Source: Deltaproteobacteria bacterium
GTDB lineage: Bacteria > Desulfobacterota > Binatia > UBA9968 > JAJDTQ01
Direction: 5' to 3'
DNA length: 64,000 nucleotides
NCBI GenBank assembly: GCA_028818755.1
Contig: JAPPNF010000156.1
Coordinates: forward strand, 1-64,000
Made by a program: the position numbers and the translations under genes. This document shows, in pieces, positions 42,619 through 49,713 of the stretch (positions are counted from its first letter, which is position 1; every line of letters starts with the position of its first letter). The notes under the pieces are model-generated. The model worked only from the letters and a program-made list of their open reading frames with translations. It ran no database searches and had not been told where the DNA came from.

Positions 42619-43396
42619 GGTTCTCGTCCCGGGAATCGTTTCCGTCCACCAGCATGAGGCCCTGTGCGGCGAGTCGCTTGACGAGGCTCACGCGGGCGTT
42701 GTCGTCCGTCCCCGCGCCGTTCGAGGCCAGGGGAGACCACTGCGTGGAACGTGCCAGGCGCGCCAGGGTCTCCGGCGCGACTTCCAGCACCTGCGGCTGG
42801 CGGCGCCCGCGGACGGCCAGGACAACGAGGCACACCGGCCGTTGGGGAATAGGCTCGCCGGACCGGCCGGGTTCGAACAGGCACCGCACGTCGTATCGGC
42901 AACGCACCGGAACCGCACACGGGTGCGCGCGGTACCACAAGTCGCGCGACGGTCGCGGGCGCGCCGCGAGGGCCTCGCTCTCCATGGCCGTGGGGCGGAG
43001 GGTCCGGGCCGCGGCCAGCGCCAGCTCTATGGCCGCCACGTCGGCGGCCCACGCCGGCGTCGGCGGCTCCTGGGCGCTCCGTTCCTGGAAATGGTCGTGG
43101 AAGCATTTCGCATCGGGGTAGCGCTCGTAGGTCGTGGGCGGCGACGCGGCCGCGAAGTCGCGCAGGAGTGTCTCGAACCCGTGGCCCAGCAGGGTGGCGG
43201 TGCGTTCGAAGGTCTGGCGGATGCGCTTCATCCGTTTGCTGTAGGAGAACTCGGCTTCCAGCCGGAGCCGCCGGATGTCCATGCCCCGGAGGTCCGGGTC
43301 GTGAGCCGCGGCCTCGAGGTCGCGAGTGCCGAAAATGAAGGCGTGGCTGGTCAGGTGACGCAGCAGGTTCGTCTGGGTGTCAATGAGCCTGTCCAT
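42611..43396 (-). CDS. MNIO partner protein, DUF2063/BufC-like
   Basis: A 261-residue protein whose start overlaps the MNIO gene by 17 bp. The central part FSYSKRMKRIRQTFERTATLLGHGFETLL, FAAASPPTTYERY and WAADVAAIELALAAART follows the DUF2063 pattern of putative DNA-binding or peptide-recognition partners of MNIO enzymes. The C-terminal 60 residues (LEVAPETLARLARS ... VSLVKRLAAQGLMLV) look like a winged helix. Family knowledge: such partners (BufC, MbnC, TglI) bind the precursor leader and present it to the MNIO enzyme. Confidence 0.75.
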   Translation of the reverse strand: MDRLIDTQTNLLRHLTSHAFIFGTRDLEAAAHDPDLRGMDIRRLRLEAEFSYSKRMKRIRQTFERTATLLGHGFETLLRDFAAASPPTTYERYPDAKCFHDHFQERSAQEPPTPAWAADVAAIELALAAARTLRPTAMESEALAARPRPSRDLWYRAHPCAVPVRCRYDVRCLFEPGRSGEPIPQRPVCLVVLAVRGRRQPQVLEVAPETLARLARSTQWSPLASNGAGTDDNARVSLVKRLAAQGLMLVDGNDSRDENRG

Positions 43397-44264
43397 CGCT
43401 AGCGGTCCTTTCTTGCATCGTGGTCTCGCGGATCTGCCGGCGGATACGCATCACGTCCGCGAGAAGCTCGTCGCCCTCCTCGAAGTCGTTGTCGCGTTCC
43501 AGGATCACCGTCCCGGGACGCTGACGGTCGAGGGCGCTCTCCAGCAGGTCCAGTGCCTGCTGCGGCACCGGGTGGCTGTGGTTGTCGGCATGGAAAGGAA
43601 CGTCGAGGTAGGACCGCCGGATCAGCGGTCCGCCGGCGGCGTGAACGTCGGTGACCACGCCCGCCGGCAGTTGGTCCAGGAACGCCCCCGCGTCGATGCC
43701 GTGGTTCCTGGAGTTGACGAACAGGTTCTCGACGTCCAGCAGCAGGCCCACTCCTGTCTCGCGGAACAGCAGGTTGAAGAATTCCGCGTCGCTCATCTCC
43801 GCGTCCGGGAAATCGAAGACGTAGGAGATGTTCTCGATGGAGAAGGGCACCGGGAGACGTGCCTGGACCCGCTGGATCTTGGGGATGAGCATGTCCGCGG
43901 CGGCGCGGGTCTTGGGAACAGGCAGCAGGTTCGCGATGTCGATGCCCGGCACCTTGGTCCATGCCAGGTGCTCGCTGTAGGAAGCGACCTTGAGATCGTC
44001 CACGGCTTCCGCCACCCCGTCCAGGTAGGCTTCGTCGAGGGGCGTGTCCGTGCCGATGGAAAGACCCACCCCATGCAGCACCAGAGGTATGCGGTCCACC
44101 AGGCCGCGGATCGTCTTGCGCGCGTATTCGCCGCCCTTGATGTAGTGGTCCACCGTGATTTCAAGGACGTCGAACCGGTGCAGGTTGGCCAGCGTCCACC
44201 TGGCTATGGGAATGCGAAAGCCGATGCCGACGAGAGGGGACGTGTCTTGAAGCGAAGCGTTCAT
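43380..44264 (-). CDS. MNIO family (DUF692) multinuclear iron oxygenase
   Basis: A 294-residue TIM-barrel protein. ATG 44264 is fixed by a perfect GGAGG 8 nt upstream. The conserved metal residues of DUF692 are all visible: H64 in VLHGVGLSIG, E98/H99 in YSEHLAW, E144/N145 in SIENISY, D177 and N180 in LLLDVENLFVNSRNHG, H208 in VTDVHAAGG, H225/D227/H229 in FHADNHSHP and E256 in ILERDND. Family members (MbnB, TglH, BufB) use two or three irons and O2 to rewrite Cys or other residues of ribosomal peptides. The operon adds a partner and an exporter, so a peptide product is expected. Confidence 0.92.
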   Translation of the reverse strand: MNASLQDTSPLVGIGFRIPIARWTLANLHRFDVLEITVDHYIKGGEYARKTIRGLVDRIPLVLHGVGLSIGTDTPLDEAYLDGVAEAVDDLKVASYSEHLAWTKVPGIDIANLLPVPKTRAAADMLIPKIQRVQARLPVPFSIENISYVFDFPDAEMSDAEFFNLLFRETGVGLLLDVENLFVNSRNHGIDAGAFLDQLPAGVVTDVHAAGGPLIRRSYLDVPFHADNHSHPVPQQALDLLESALDRQRPGTVILERDNDFEEGDELLADVMRIRRQIRETTMQERTASDGQAH

Positions 44265-44470
44265 GCGACCTCCGGGTTCGAGAAGTAGTCGCGCGTCCGA
44301 GGGCGCCGCGCCTGCTGGCGCCCGTCGCGCGTCCGCGAGCACCGCGCCGGCCCGGAGGCCGGCCGGTGCCTACAGCAATACTAATCGTTCCGTCGGCGCC
44401 GAACTTTAGGGTTCAGGACGCGGGAGGGGATAATTTGAGACGGGACCGGAATGGTCGCCGTTCCTGGGGT
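44265..44470 (-). promoter_or_regulatory. Leader region of the MNIO operon with GC-rich hairpins
   Basis: This 206-bp gap separates the amidohydrolase gene from the MNIO gene. A strong stem (GCCGGCC at 44346-44352 with GGCCGGC at 44357-44363, extended by CACCG/CGGTG to 44340-44368) lies in its middle. CGGACGCGCGAC occurs twice on the minus strand further down. An open frame without a start codon ends at the TGA overlapping the MNIO ATG. I found no precursor-peptide gene with a start codon and ribosome-binding site here. Confidence 0.45.
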
Positions 44471-45481
44471 TCAGTCCAGCTCCATGCCCACCACCTTGGC
44501 GGGGTTGACCGTGCACACCGTGTGGAGCTCGTCCTCGGTGAGGCCGAAGGCTTCCATGTAGCCGCGGATGAGGCGCATGGCTTCCACCGAGTCCGGGAAC
44601 AGGGGCTCGCCGGCATCGCTCGACAGGGTGAAGTGTTCCACTCCTACCTCGCGGATGGTGTTGTACATGATCTGCGGGTCGACGCCGAGAAGCGGCGACA
44701 GCTCGTCGAAGGTGAAGTTGAAGAGCACGCCCAGCGGCGCGAGCTCCTTCATCTGCTCCACCGACACGTCGAGAAAGGGGCTGTAGGGATGGTCGATGAC
44801 CAGCCGCCGGAGCCCCACCTTGTGGGCCTCCTCGGCGATCTTGAAGATCTCCTTGTGGGTGGGGTGGCCGAAGAACAGCGCCACGTCCCGCTCCACGCAC
44901 AGGCGGATGATGTCCTTGACCTCGGGTTTCAACTCTCCGGCCTCGTCGAGGTTGTAGCGGCCGTGCTCCAAAGCCTTCTCCCAGGACAGGGGGCCGATCC
45001 AGCCCTCGGCGTTCATGTCGTGCTCGATGAGCTCCCGGCGGCTCCCCACGATGTGCATGGTGTTGGCGTGATTGAAGACCGGCAGCCACAGGGCCACGAC
45101 TCCCGCATCGATGGCTCGCTCGGCGAGCTCGGCCGACACCGGGTCGTCGTTGCGGCCGCACACGTAGCCGCCGAACAGGGCCACCGGCGCGATGCCTTCC
45201 TGCGCGGCCCACTCGTCGAGCTGCTCCCGGAGCTTGGCGACCGCTTTCCCCGCCTTGCCGACGATGGACTTGAACAGGATCCCCTTCATCTCCGCCCGCG
45301 AAGCCTTCTTCACCAGGTCCAGCGCGTCCTGCTGGCCGGCGTGGGCGTGGCAGTGAATGTCGATGGCGTCCTTGACCTTGATGTGGCCTGGATGGACCAC
45401 CCCGGGCTTGTACTGGGTGCGCGCCGCGTAAGAAGTGACGCAGCGTTCCTGGGTCGGGGTCGAAACCACGTTGTCGCTCAT
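44471..45481 (-). CDS. Amidohydrolase-superfamily protein (DUF6282-like)
   Basis: A 336-residue TIM-barrel metal-dependent hydrolase. ATG 45481 follows GGGAG. The N-terminal metal motif is IDIHCHAHAG, and later ligands are probably in LFFGHPTHKEI, LVIDHPYSPF and TLSSDAGEPLFPD. This fits the 'amidohydrolase, DUF6282' type rather than a classic dihydroorotase. It is divergent from the YeeE-like gene. Its substrate is unknown, but cleavage of a cyclic amide or lactone would fit the island. Confidence 0.78.
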   Translation of the reverse strand: MSDNVVSTPTQERCVTSYAARTQYKPGVVHPGHIKVKDAIDIHCHAHAGQQDALDLVKKASRAEMKGILFKSIVGKAGKAVAKLREQLDEWAAQEGIAPVALFGGYVCGRNDDPVSAELAERAIDAGVVALWLPVFNHANTMHIVGSRRELIEHDMNAEGWIGPLSWEKALEHGRYNLDEAGELKPEVKDIIRLCVERDVALFFGHPTHKEIFKIAEEAHKVGLRRLVIDHPYSPFLDVSVEQMKELAPLGVLFNFTFDELSPLLGVDPQIMYNTIREVGVEHFTLSSDAGEPLFPDSVEAMRLIRGYMEAFGLTEDELHTVCTVNPAKVVGMELD

Positions 45482-45539
45482 CGTGCAACTCCCTTCAAAA
45501 CAGGCCGGAACCGGCGACCGGGACAGCGCCGGATACGGC

Positions 45540-45569
45540 TTGCCGCGCATTGTGGTACATTCTCATAGT
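45540..45569 (+). promoter_or_regulatory. Promoter of the YeeE/TsuA-like gene
   Basis: TTGCCG (45540-45545) and CATAGT (45564-45569) are 18 bp apart. The following leader, ATAGTAGACCCTCG then AACGAAAGAGG, is nearly the same as that at 49674 before another gene. The repeated hexamers, spacing and leader support a real promoter type. Confidence 0.6.
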
Positions 45570-45624
45570 AGACCCTCGAACCTCGAAACGAAAGAGGCGA
45601 AACGGAAGAGGAGGGATTGCCCCG

Positions 45625-46650
45625 ATGTTCGAGACGCTCGGGTTCGAGCGCGTCACTCCGCTGCAGGCGTCCGTCGTGCTGGGCCTCGTGCTCGGCGCGG
45701 TCTACGGCGTGCTCGCGCAGCGCAGCCGGTTCTGCCTCCGGCGCAGCCTGGTGGGAGACTGGAGCGAATGCCTCCCGGCGCTCGGCGTCTGGGCCATGGC
45801 ATTGGCTCTGGCGATCGCCGGGACCCAGGCTGCGGTGGCCGCGGGAGTGGTCTCTTTCGACGCGCACCGGTTCCTTTCCCCGGACCTCCCCCTCGTTTCG
45901 GTGCTCGTGGGCGGCGCGCTGTTCGGCGCCGGGATGGTGCTCAGCGGCGGTTGCGTCTCTCGTCTCACGGTCCTCGCCGGCGCCGGCAACCTGCGGTCGG
46001 CCCTCGTCCTGGTGGTCTTCGCGGTGGTCGCCTACGCGACCATGAAGGGGGTGCTGGCGCCGCTGCGCACGACCCTTGGCGACTTGACCGTCGACTCCGG
46101 AGGCGGGGTTGCCTTGACCGCACTGCCCGGCGGGGCGGTCTGGGCCTGGGGTCTGGCTCTCGCCGCCGCGGTCCTGGCGTTGCGCTCGGGCGCGTTGCCG
46201 CGGCACCTGGCGATGGGCGCCGTGATCGGGCTCCTGGTGCCGCTGGGATGGATCGGGACCGGGTTCGTCCTCCTGGATGACTTCGACCCCGTGCCGCTCC
46301 AGTCCCTGGGATTCACCGGGCCCACGGCCGACACGCTGTTCTGGGCCATGGCGGCCACGGCCATCTCCGCGGGGTTCGGAACCGGGCTTGCCGCCGGCGT
46401 GATTGCCGGCAGCGCCGTCGCCGCGGTTTCCGCCGGCGAGTTCCGCTGGAGCAGCCTGGAAGGGCCGCGGCAGACCGGCCGCTATATGGCGGGCGCCGCG
46501 TTGATGGGGACCGGCGGTGTCCTGGCGGGGGGATGCACGGTGGGGGCCGGACTGTCGGGAGTGTCCACCGTGAGCATTGCCGCGATCCTGGCGCTCACGG
46601 CCATGGTGTTGTCGGCGAGAATTACCGGAAGGGTTCTCGCCGACCGGTAG
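45625..46650 (+). CDS. YeeE/YedE family sulfur transporter (TsuA-like)
   Basis: A 341-residue membrane protein with about nine or ten helices. ATG 45625 has GAGGAGGG upstream; the longer frame starts in the promoter and is rejected. Two inverted halves carry the family Cys motifs: SGGCVSRL in the first and AGGCTVGAGLSG in the second, with a further Cys in RSRFCLRRS. In TsuA such cysteines pass thiosulfate through the membrane. Convergent soxYZ and fccAB genes support import of a reduced sulfur species. Confidence 0.88.
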   Translation: MFETLGFERVTPLQASVVLGLVLGAVYGVLAQRSRFCLRRSLVGDWSECLPALGVWAMALALAIAGTQAAVAAGVVSFDAHRFLSPDLPLVSVLVGGALFGAGMVLSGGCVSRLTVLAGAGNLRSALVLVVFAVVAYATMKGVLAPLRTTLGDLTVDSGGGVALTALPGGAVWAWGLALAAAVLALRSGALPRHLAMGAVIGLLVPLGWIGTGFVLLDDFDPVPLQSLGFTGPTADTLFWAMAATAISAGFGTGLAAGVIAGSAVAAVSAGEFRWSSLEGPRQTGRYMAGAALMGTGGVLAGGCTVGAGLSGVSTVSIAAILALTAMVLSARITGRVLADR

Positions 46651-46674
46651 GCGCGGACAGGCTCTCGAGAGTCT

Positions 46675-46767
46675 GTCGGATTACGTTTCGCCAATCCGAC
46701 CTACGGTTCAGACGGCTTACGACGAAGTGCTCCAACTAGGTCGGGTTAGCCGGAGGCGTAACCTGAC
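46675..46767. repeat. Paired inverted hairpin repeats between convergent genes
   Basis: GTCGGATT (46675-46682) pairs with AATCCGAC (46693-46700), and GTCGGGTTA (46740-46748) pairs with TAACCTGAC (46759-46767) with one mismatch. The two units are inverted to each other, since CCGACCTA at 46696 matches TAGGTCGG at 46737. This is a typical dispersed REP/BIME-like pair. It probably also ends transcription of both convergent genes. Confidence 0.65.
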
Positions 46768-46786
46768 AACTATTCGGCCGTACCTA

Positions 46787-48070
46787 TTACCCGAAAATGT
46801 CCTTGGAAATGCCCGCGTACCAGCCGATGGATTCCTCGTAGGTCGCCTTGCGCAGCTCGGCGTTCTCTCCGGTCTTCGAAATGAAGCCGTCGGTCTTGGC
46901 GATCTTCTCGTCGGTGGCCTTGTAGGAGGCGCCGACCTTGACGCCGTCGTCGGTGGCGATGAGCGACCAGCAGGTATTCGAGAAGCGCGCCGGGAACACC
47001 CTGGATTTCGTGAGCGCGCCGCGCACCGCCATGGCGCACACCTTGGCCTGGCTGTTGGCCGAGAACCCGGACTTGGGCATGTCGCCCTGCTGCGACGCGT
47101 CGCCGAGCACGTGGATGTTCTCGTCAGCCCGGCTCTGCATGGTGTGCGGCACCACCGGCACCCAGCCGCCCTTGTTGGTGATGCCCGCGGCCGCGGCGAT
47201 GCGGCCCGCCTGCTGCGCCGGAATGACGTTGCAGACGTCCACCTTCGTGACTTCGCCGTCGATCACCACCTCCATGGACGCCGGGCGCACTTCGACCTTG
47301 TCGCCGCCGAAGTCCGGACCGACCCGCTCGACCATGCCCGGGTAGTGGCGCTGCCAGCCTTCCTCGAAGAGCCCCTGCTTGGAGAACTTGGCCTTGGGGT
47401 CGACGATCAGGATCTTCGCCGTCGGGTTCGACTGCTTCAGCGTGTGTGCGACCATCGAGATCCGCTCGTACGGTCCCGGCGGGCAGCGGAACGGGTTCGG
47501 CGGCGCCACCATGCAATAGACGCCGCCCTGCCGCATGGCGGCCACCTGCGCCTTGAGGAGCTGCGTCTGCGAGCCGGCCTTGTAGGCGTGGGGCATGCGG
47601 TTCTGCTGCGACACGTCCCAGCCCTGCACCGAGCCCGGACGGAAGTCGATGCCGGGGGACAGTACCAGCCGGTCGTAGGCGAGGCTGCCGCCGCCCGCGA
47701 GCCCTACCGTTTTCTGGTCGCGGTCGACGGAGACGGCCCAGTCGTGAACGACGTTGATGCCGTAGGCGGACGCAAGGGTTCCGTAGCTGTGTCCGAGGGA
47801 CTCGAACTCACGGAAGCCGCCGAGGTAGAGGTTCGAGAAAAAGCACGAGTAATAGCGCCGGGTGGGTTCCACCAGGGTCACATCGACGGCGCCTTTCGAA
47901 TCCTTGGCGATATAGCGAGCGGCCGTGGCGCCGCCGGCGCCGCCGCCGATCACCACCACGCGCGGGCGGCTCTTTCCGAGGACGGGATGCGCCCAAAGCG
48001 CCGCCGATGCCGCAACCGTCGATGCCAGGAAGCGGCGCCGGGTCATGCCGCGGTTATTCTTCTTTTTCAT
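46787..48070 (-). CDS. fccB: Flavocytochrome c sulfide dehydrogenase, flavoprotein subunit (FccB/SoxF)
   Basis: A 427-residue FAD protein exported by Tat: the twin-arginine signal is TRRRFLAST, cleaved near PVLG. The dinucleotide fold is VVVIGGGAGGATAARYIA, and the second FAD motif NIHVLGDAS lies near residue 320. Cysteines at C188-like positions (GVYCMVAPPNPFRC, and CWSLIATDDGVK near the C-terminus) may form the redox disulfide. The C-terminal flavin-bind domain of FCSD is present. It oxidises sulfide to sulfur and passes electrons to the cytochrome encoded 13 bp upstream. Confidence 0.92.
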   Translation of the reverse strand: MKKKNNRGMTRRRFLASTVAASAALWAHPVLGKSRPRVVVIGGGAGGATAARYIAKDSKGAVDVTLVEPTRRYYSCFFSNLYLGGFREFESLGHSYGTLASAYGINVVHDWAVSVDRDQKTVGLAGGGSLAYDRLVLSPGIDFRPGSVQGWDVSQQNRMPHAYKAGSQTQLLKAQVAAMRQGGVYCMVAPPNPFRCPPGPYERISMVAHTLKQSNPTAKILIVDPKAKFSKQGLFEEGWQRHYPGMVERVGPDFGGDKVEVRPASMEVVIDGEVTKVDVCNVIPAQQAGRIAAAAGITNKGGWVPVVPHTMQSRADENIHVLGDASQQGDMPKSGFSANSQAKVCAMAVRGALTKSRVFPARFSNTCWSLIATDDGVKVGASYKATDEKIAKTDGFISKTGENAELRKATYEESIGWYAGISKDIFG

Positions 48071-48083
48071 GATGGCTCCCCTT

Positions 48084-48806
48084 TCATCGACCGTTGAGCG
48101 GCCTGCCGAAATACACGGCCAGTGAGGCGATTTCCTCGTCGGACAGGCGCCGGGCGATGGTCTGCATGGCCTGATGTTGCCTCTTGCCGTGCTTGTACGC
48201 CTGTAGAGTTATCACGAAGTCATCGACGGGCCAACCAATGATGGACGGTATGCCCTCATCGGCCCCGTCGGGGCGGTGGCACGTGGTGCACTCGCTCGCC
48301 AGGTAGGCGCCGTATTCCGGGTCGCCGGCGACCGCCAGGAGCCGCGGGGCGAGGCCGAACTCGTCAACGGTCATGGTCGGTTCCGCCGCCGGAAGCCCGG
48401 ACCGGGAGCCCGAAAGGGCGCGCAGCCATGCCAGCAGATCCGCCCGGTCGCTGGCCGCCGCCATGCCGGCGTAGCTCATGCGCGAGCGCGGCACCACCTT
48501 CCGAGGGTTGGCCAGAAAGGCGTCCAGTGTCGCCTCGGTCCAGACCAGCCCGCCGGCCCCGACCTTCTTCATGGCCGGAGAGTAGCGGAACTTCGGGAGT
48601 GAGGCCGCGCGGCGGCCGAACACGTCGTTCAGGTGCGGGCCGATCCGGTGCTTCGCGCCGCGGCCGGCCTGGTGGCAGCGCTTGCATTCCTGGTAGAGCG
48701 CCTTGCCGCGTTGTGTGTCCGCGCCCAAGGCTCCGTTGGCGACAGGAACCACGAGAAGAGCGAGCGCAAGGATCGCGAAACCCGCGGGTTTCGTGAAGCG
48801 GGTCAT
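48084..48806 (-). CDS. fccA: Diheme cytochrome c subunit of flavocytochrome c (FccA/SoxE)
   Basis: A 240-residue periplasmic cytochrome with a Sec signal (cleavage near GALGAD). Two heme-binding motifs are seen: C41-KR-C44-H45 and C173-TT-C176-H177. The distal Met ligands are probably those in YSPAMKKVG or MSYAGM and in the C-terminal segment. It accepts electrons from the FccB flavin and hands them on to the respiratory chain. It is encoded between soxZ and fccB in one operon. Confidence 0.9.
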   Translation of the reverse strand: MTRFTKPAGFAILALALLVVPVANGALGADTQRGKALYQECKRCHQAGRGAKHRIGPHLNDVFGRRAASLPKFRYSPAMKKVGAGGLVWTEATLDAFLANPRKVVPRSRMSYAGMAAASDRADLLAWLRALSGSRSGLPAAEPTMTVDEFGLAPRLLAVAGDPEYGAYLASECTTCHRPDGADEGIPSIIGWPVDDFVITLQAYKHGKRQHQAMQTIARRLSDEEIASLAVYFGRPLNGR

Positions 48807-48828
48807 TCGGGGGCAGGATCAGGGGAAG

Positions 48829-49164
48829 TCACGACTTGACCTGTACGCGTCTGCTAAGGCGGTATGTCGAGCCGTCGTCGTCCACCCATTCGAATTCCAT
48901 TTCGCCCGATTCGTGGACGGCCATTTCGAACTGGATGTAGGGATCCGTAGACACCGCCGGCTCGAGAGCCACAGAAATCGCCTCCTCGCCGTTGTAGCGG
49001 GCAGTAAACCGGTTAATGATTCGGCGAGGGATTCGTTTCCCGTCACGGCCGAGGTACAGCCCGGTGTGCATGGGGTGGGTGATCCGGGTCCTGACGGTGA
49101 AGGGGACGCCCGCGGACACGGACTTCGGCAGTTTCACGCGCGGCCTGGGTTTCTGCATCAGCAT
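48829..49164 (-). CDS. soxZ: Thiosulfate-oxidation carrier subunit SoxZ
   Basis: A 111-residue SoxZ. Marks are PRPRVKLPKSVSAGVPFTVRTRITHPMHTG, followed by IINRFTARYNGEEAISV and MEFEWVDDDG. The protein is made without its own signal; in other species SoxZ is carried out with SoxY through Tat. It starts 4 bp after the soxY stop. With SoxY it forms the heterodimer that carries sulfur intermediates in the periplasm. Confidence 0.93.
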   Translation of the reverse strand: MLMQKPRPRVKLPKSVSAGVPFTVRTRITHPMHTGLYLGRDGKRIPRRIINRFTARYNGEEAISVALEPAVSTDPYIQFEMAVHESGEMEFEWVDDDGSTYRLSRRVQVKS

Positions 49165-49168
49165 CTCT

Positions 49169-49609
49169 TTAGCCGCAGCCGCCCACCGTTACGATGATCG
49201 GGCGGGAGGTCATGCGAAACGTGCCGTTCGCCATCTCCGCGACGGCGAACAGTTTCTGGCTCTTGGCCAGCCGGATGCGGGTCGATGCCGCCGGCGTCGC
49301 CCCCTTTCCGAAGGTGAACACGGCGACGTCGGGATACGGATTGCCGTCGTTGAATACGGCGATACGCCGGGCGCTCGGGGCGGAGACCCGGATCGGCACG
49401 GAGCCGCCGTTGTCGGCGATCTCCGGCGCCTCGATGCGGACGCCGCCCTCCGCCGGCACCGCTCCCTTGGTGAAGTTCGCGATGGCCTGCGAGGTCTTGT
49501 CCTTGCCGGCCCGGGCCATGCCGGCGGGAAGGAAACCGGCGAGGCCGGCCGCCAGCGCCGCCAGAGCGGCCCCGGCGAAAGAGAGCATGTTCCTGCGCGT
49601 GATATTCAT
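49169..49609 (-). CDS. soxY: Thiosulfate-oxidation carrier protein SoxY
   Basis: A 146-residue SoxY with a Tat signal (TRRNMLSFAGAALAAL). The C-terminal swinging arm ends IIVTVGGCG, with the substrate-binding Cys in the second-last position. The usual last Gly of GGCGG is absent. Sulfur substrates are held on this Cys. It is the first gene of soxY-soxZ-fccA-fccB. No soxA, soxX, soxB or soxCD is in the window, so either they lie elsewhere or the carrier serves sulfide oxidation only. Confidence 0.93.
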   Translation of the reverse strand: MNITRRNMLSFAGAALAALAAGLAGFLPAGMARAGKDKTSQAIANFTKGAVPAEGGVRIEAPEIADNGGSVPIRVSAPSARRIAVFNDGNPYPDVAVFTFGKGATPAASTRIRLAKSQKLFAVAEMANGTFRMTSRPIIVTVGGCG

Positions 49610-49612
49610 GTG

Positions 49613-49634
49613 AAGGTCATGTCAAGGTCATGTC
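49613..49634. repeat. Two tandem 11-bp repeats upstream of soxY
   Basis: AAGGTCATGTC occurs at 49613-49623 and directly again at 49624-49634, followed by AAGG. It lies between the soxY start and the divergent promoter at 49650. It may be an operator, or a product of slippage. Confidence 0.4.
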
Positions 49635-49649
49635 AAGGCGCCACTCGGC

Positions 49650-49679
49650 TTGCCGCCTGGCGCGGTCTCTTTCTATAGT
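49650..49679 (+). promoter_or_regulatory. Promoter of the monooxygenase gene at 49714
   Basis: TTGCCG (49650-49655) and TATAGT (49674-49679) are 18 bp apart, with CGGC before the -35 as at 45540. The leader ATAGTAGACTCTCG and AACGAAAGAGGG follows, and the start GTG is at 49714. The match with the yeeE promoter is over about 75 bp with mismatches confined mainly to the spacer. Confidence 0.65.
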
Positions 49680-49713
49680 AGACTCTCGCAATCCACAACG
49701 AAAGAGGGCACCC

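Noticed and set aside
44265-44390. Possible precursor peptide directly upstream of the MNIO gene, ending ...DYFSNPEVA at a TGA that overlaps the MNIO ATG
   Set aside because: The frame has Cys residues and a coupling-like overlap, but no ATG, GTG or TTG follows the upstream in-frame TAG, and hairpin repeats explain the sequence. It was kept only as a note in the leader entry.
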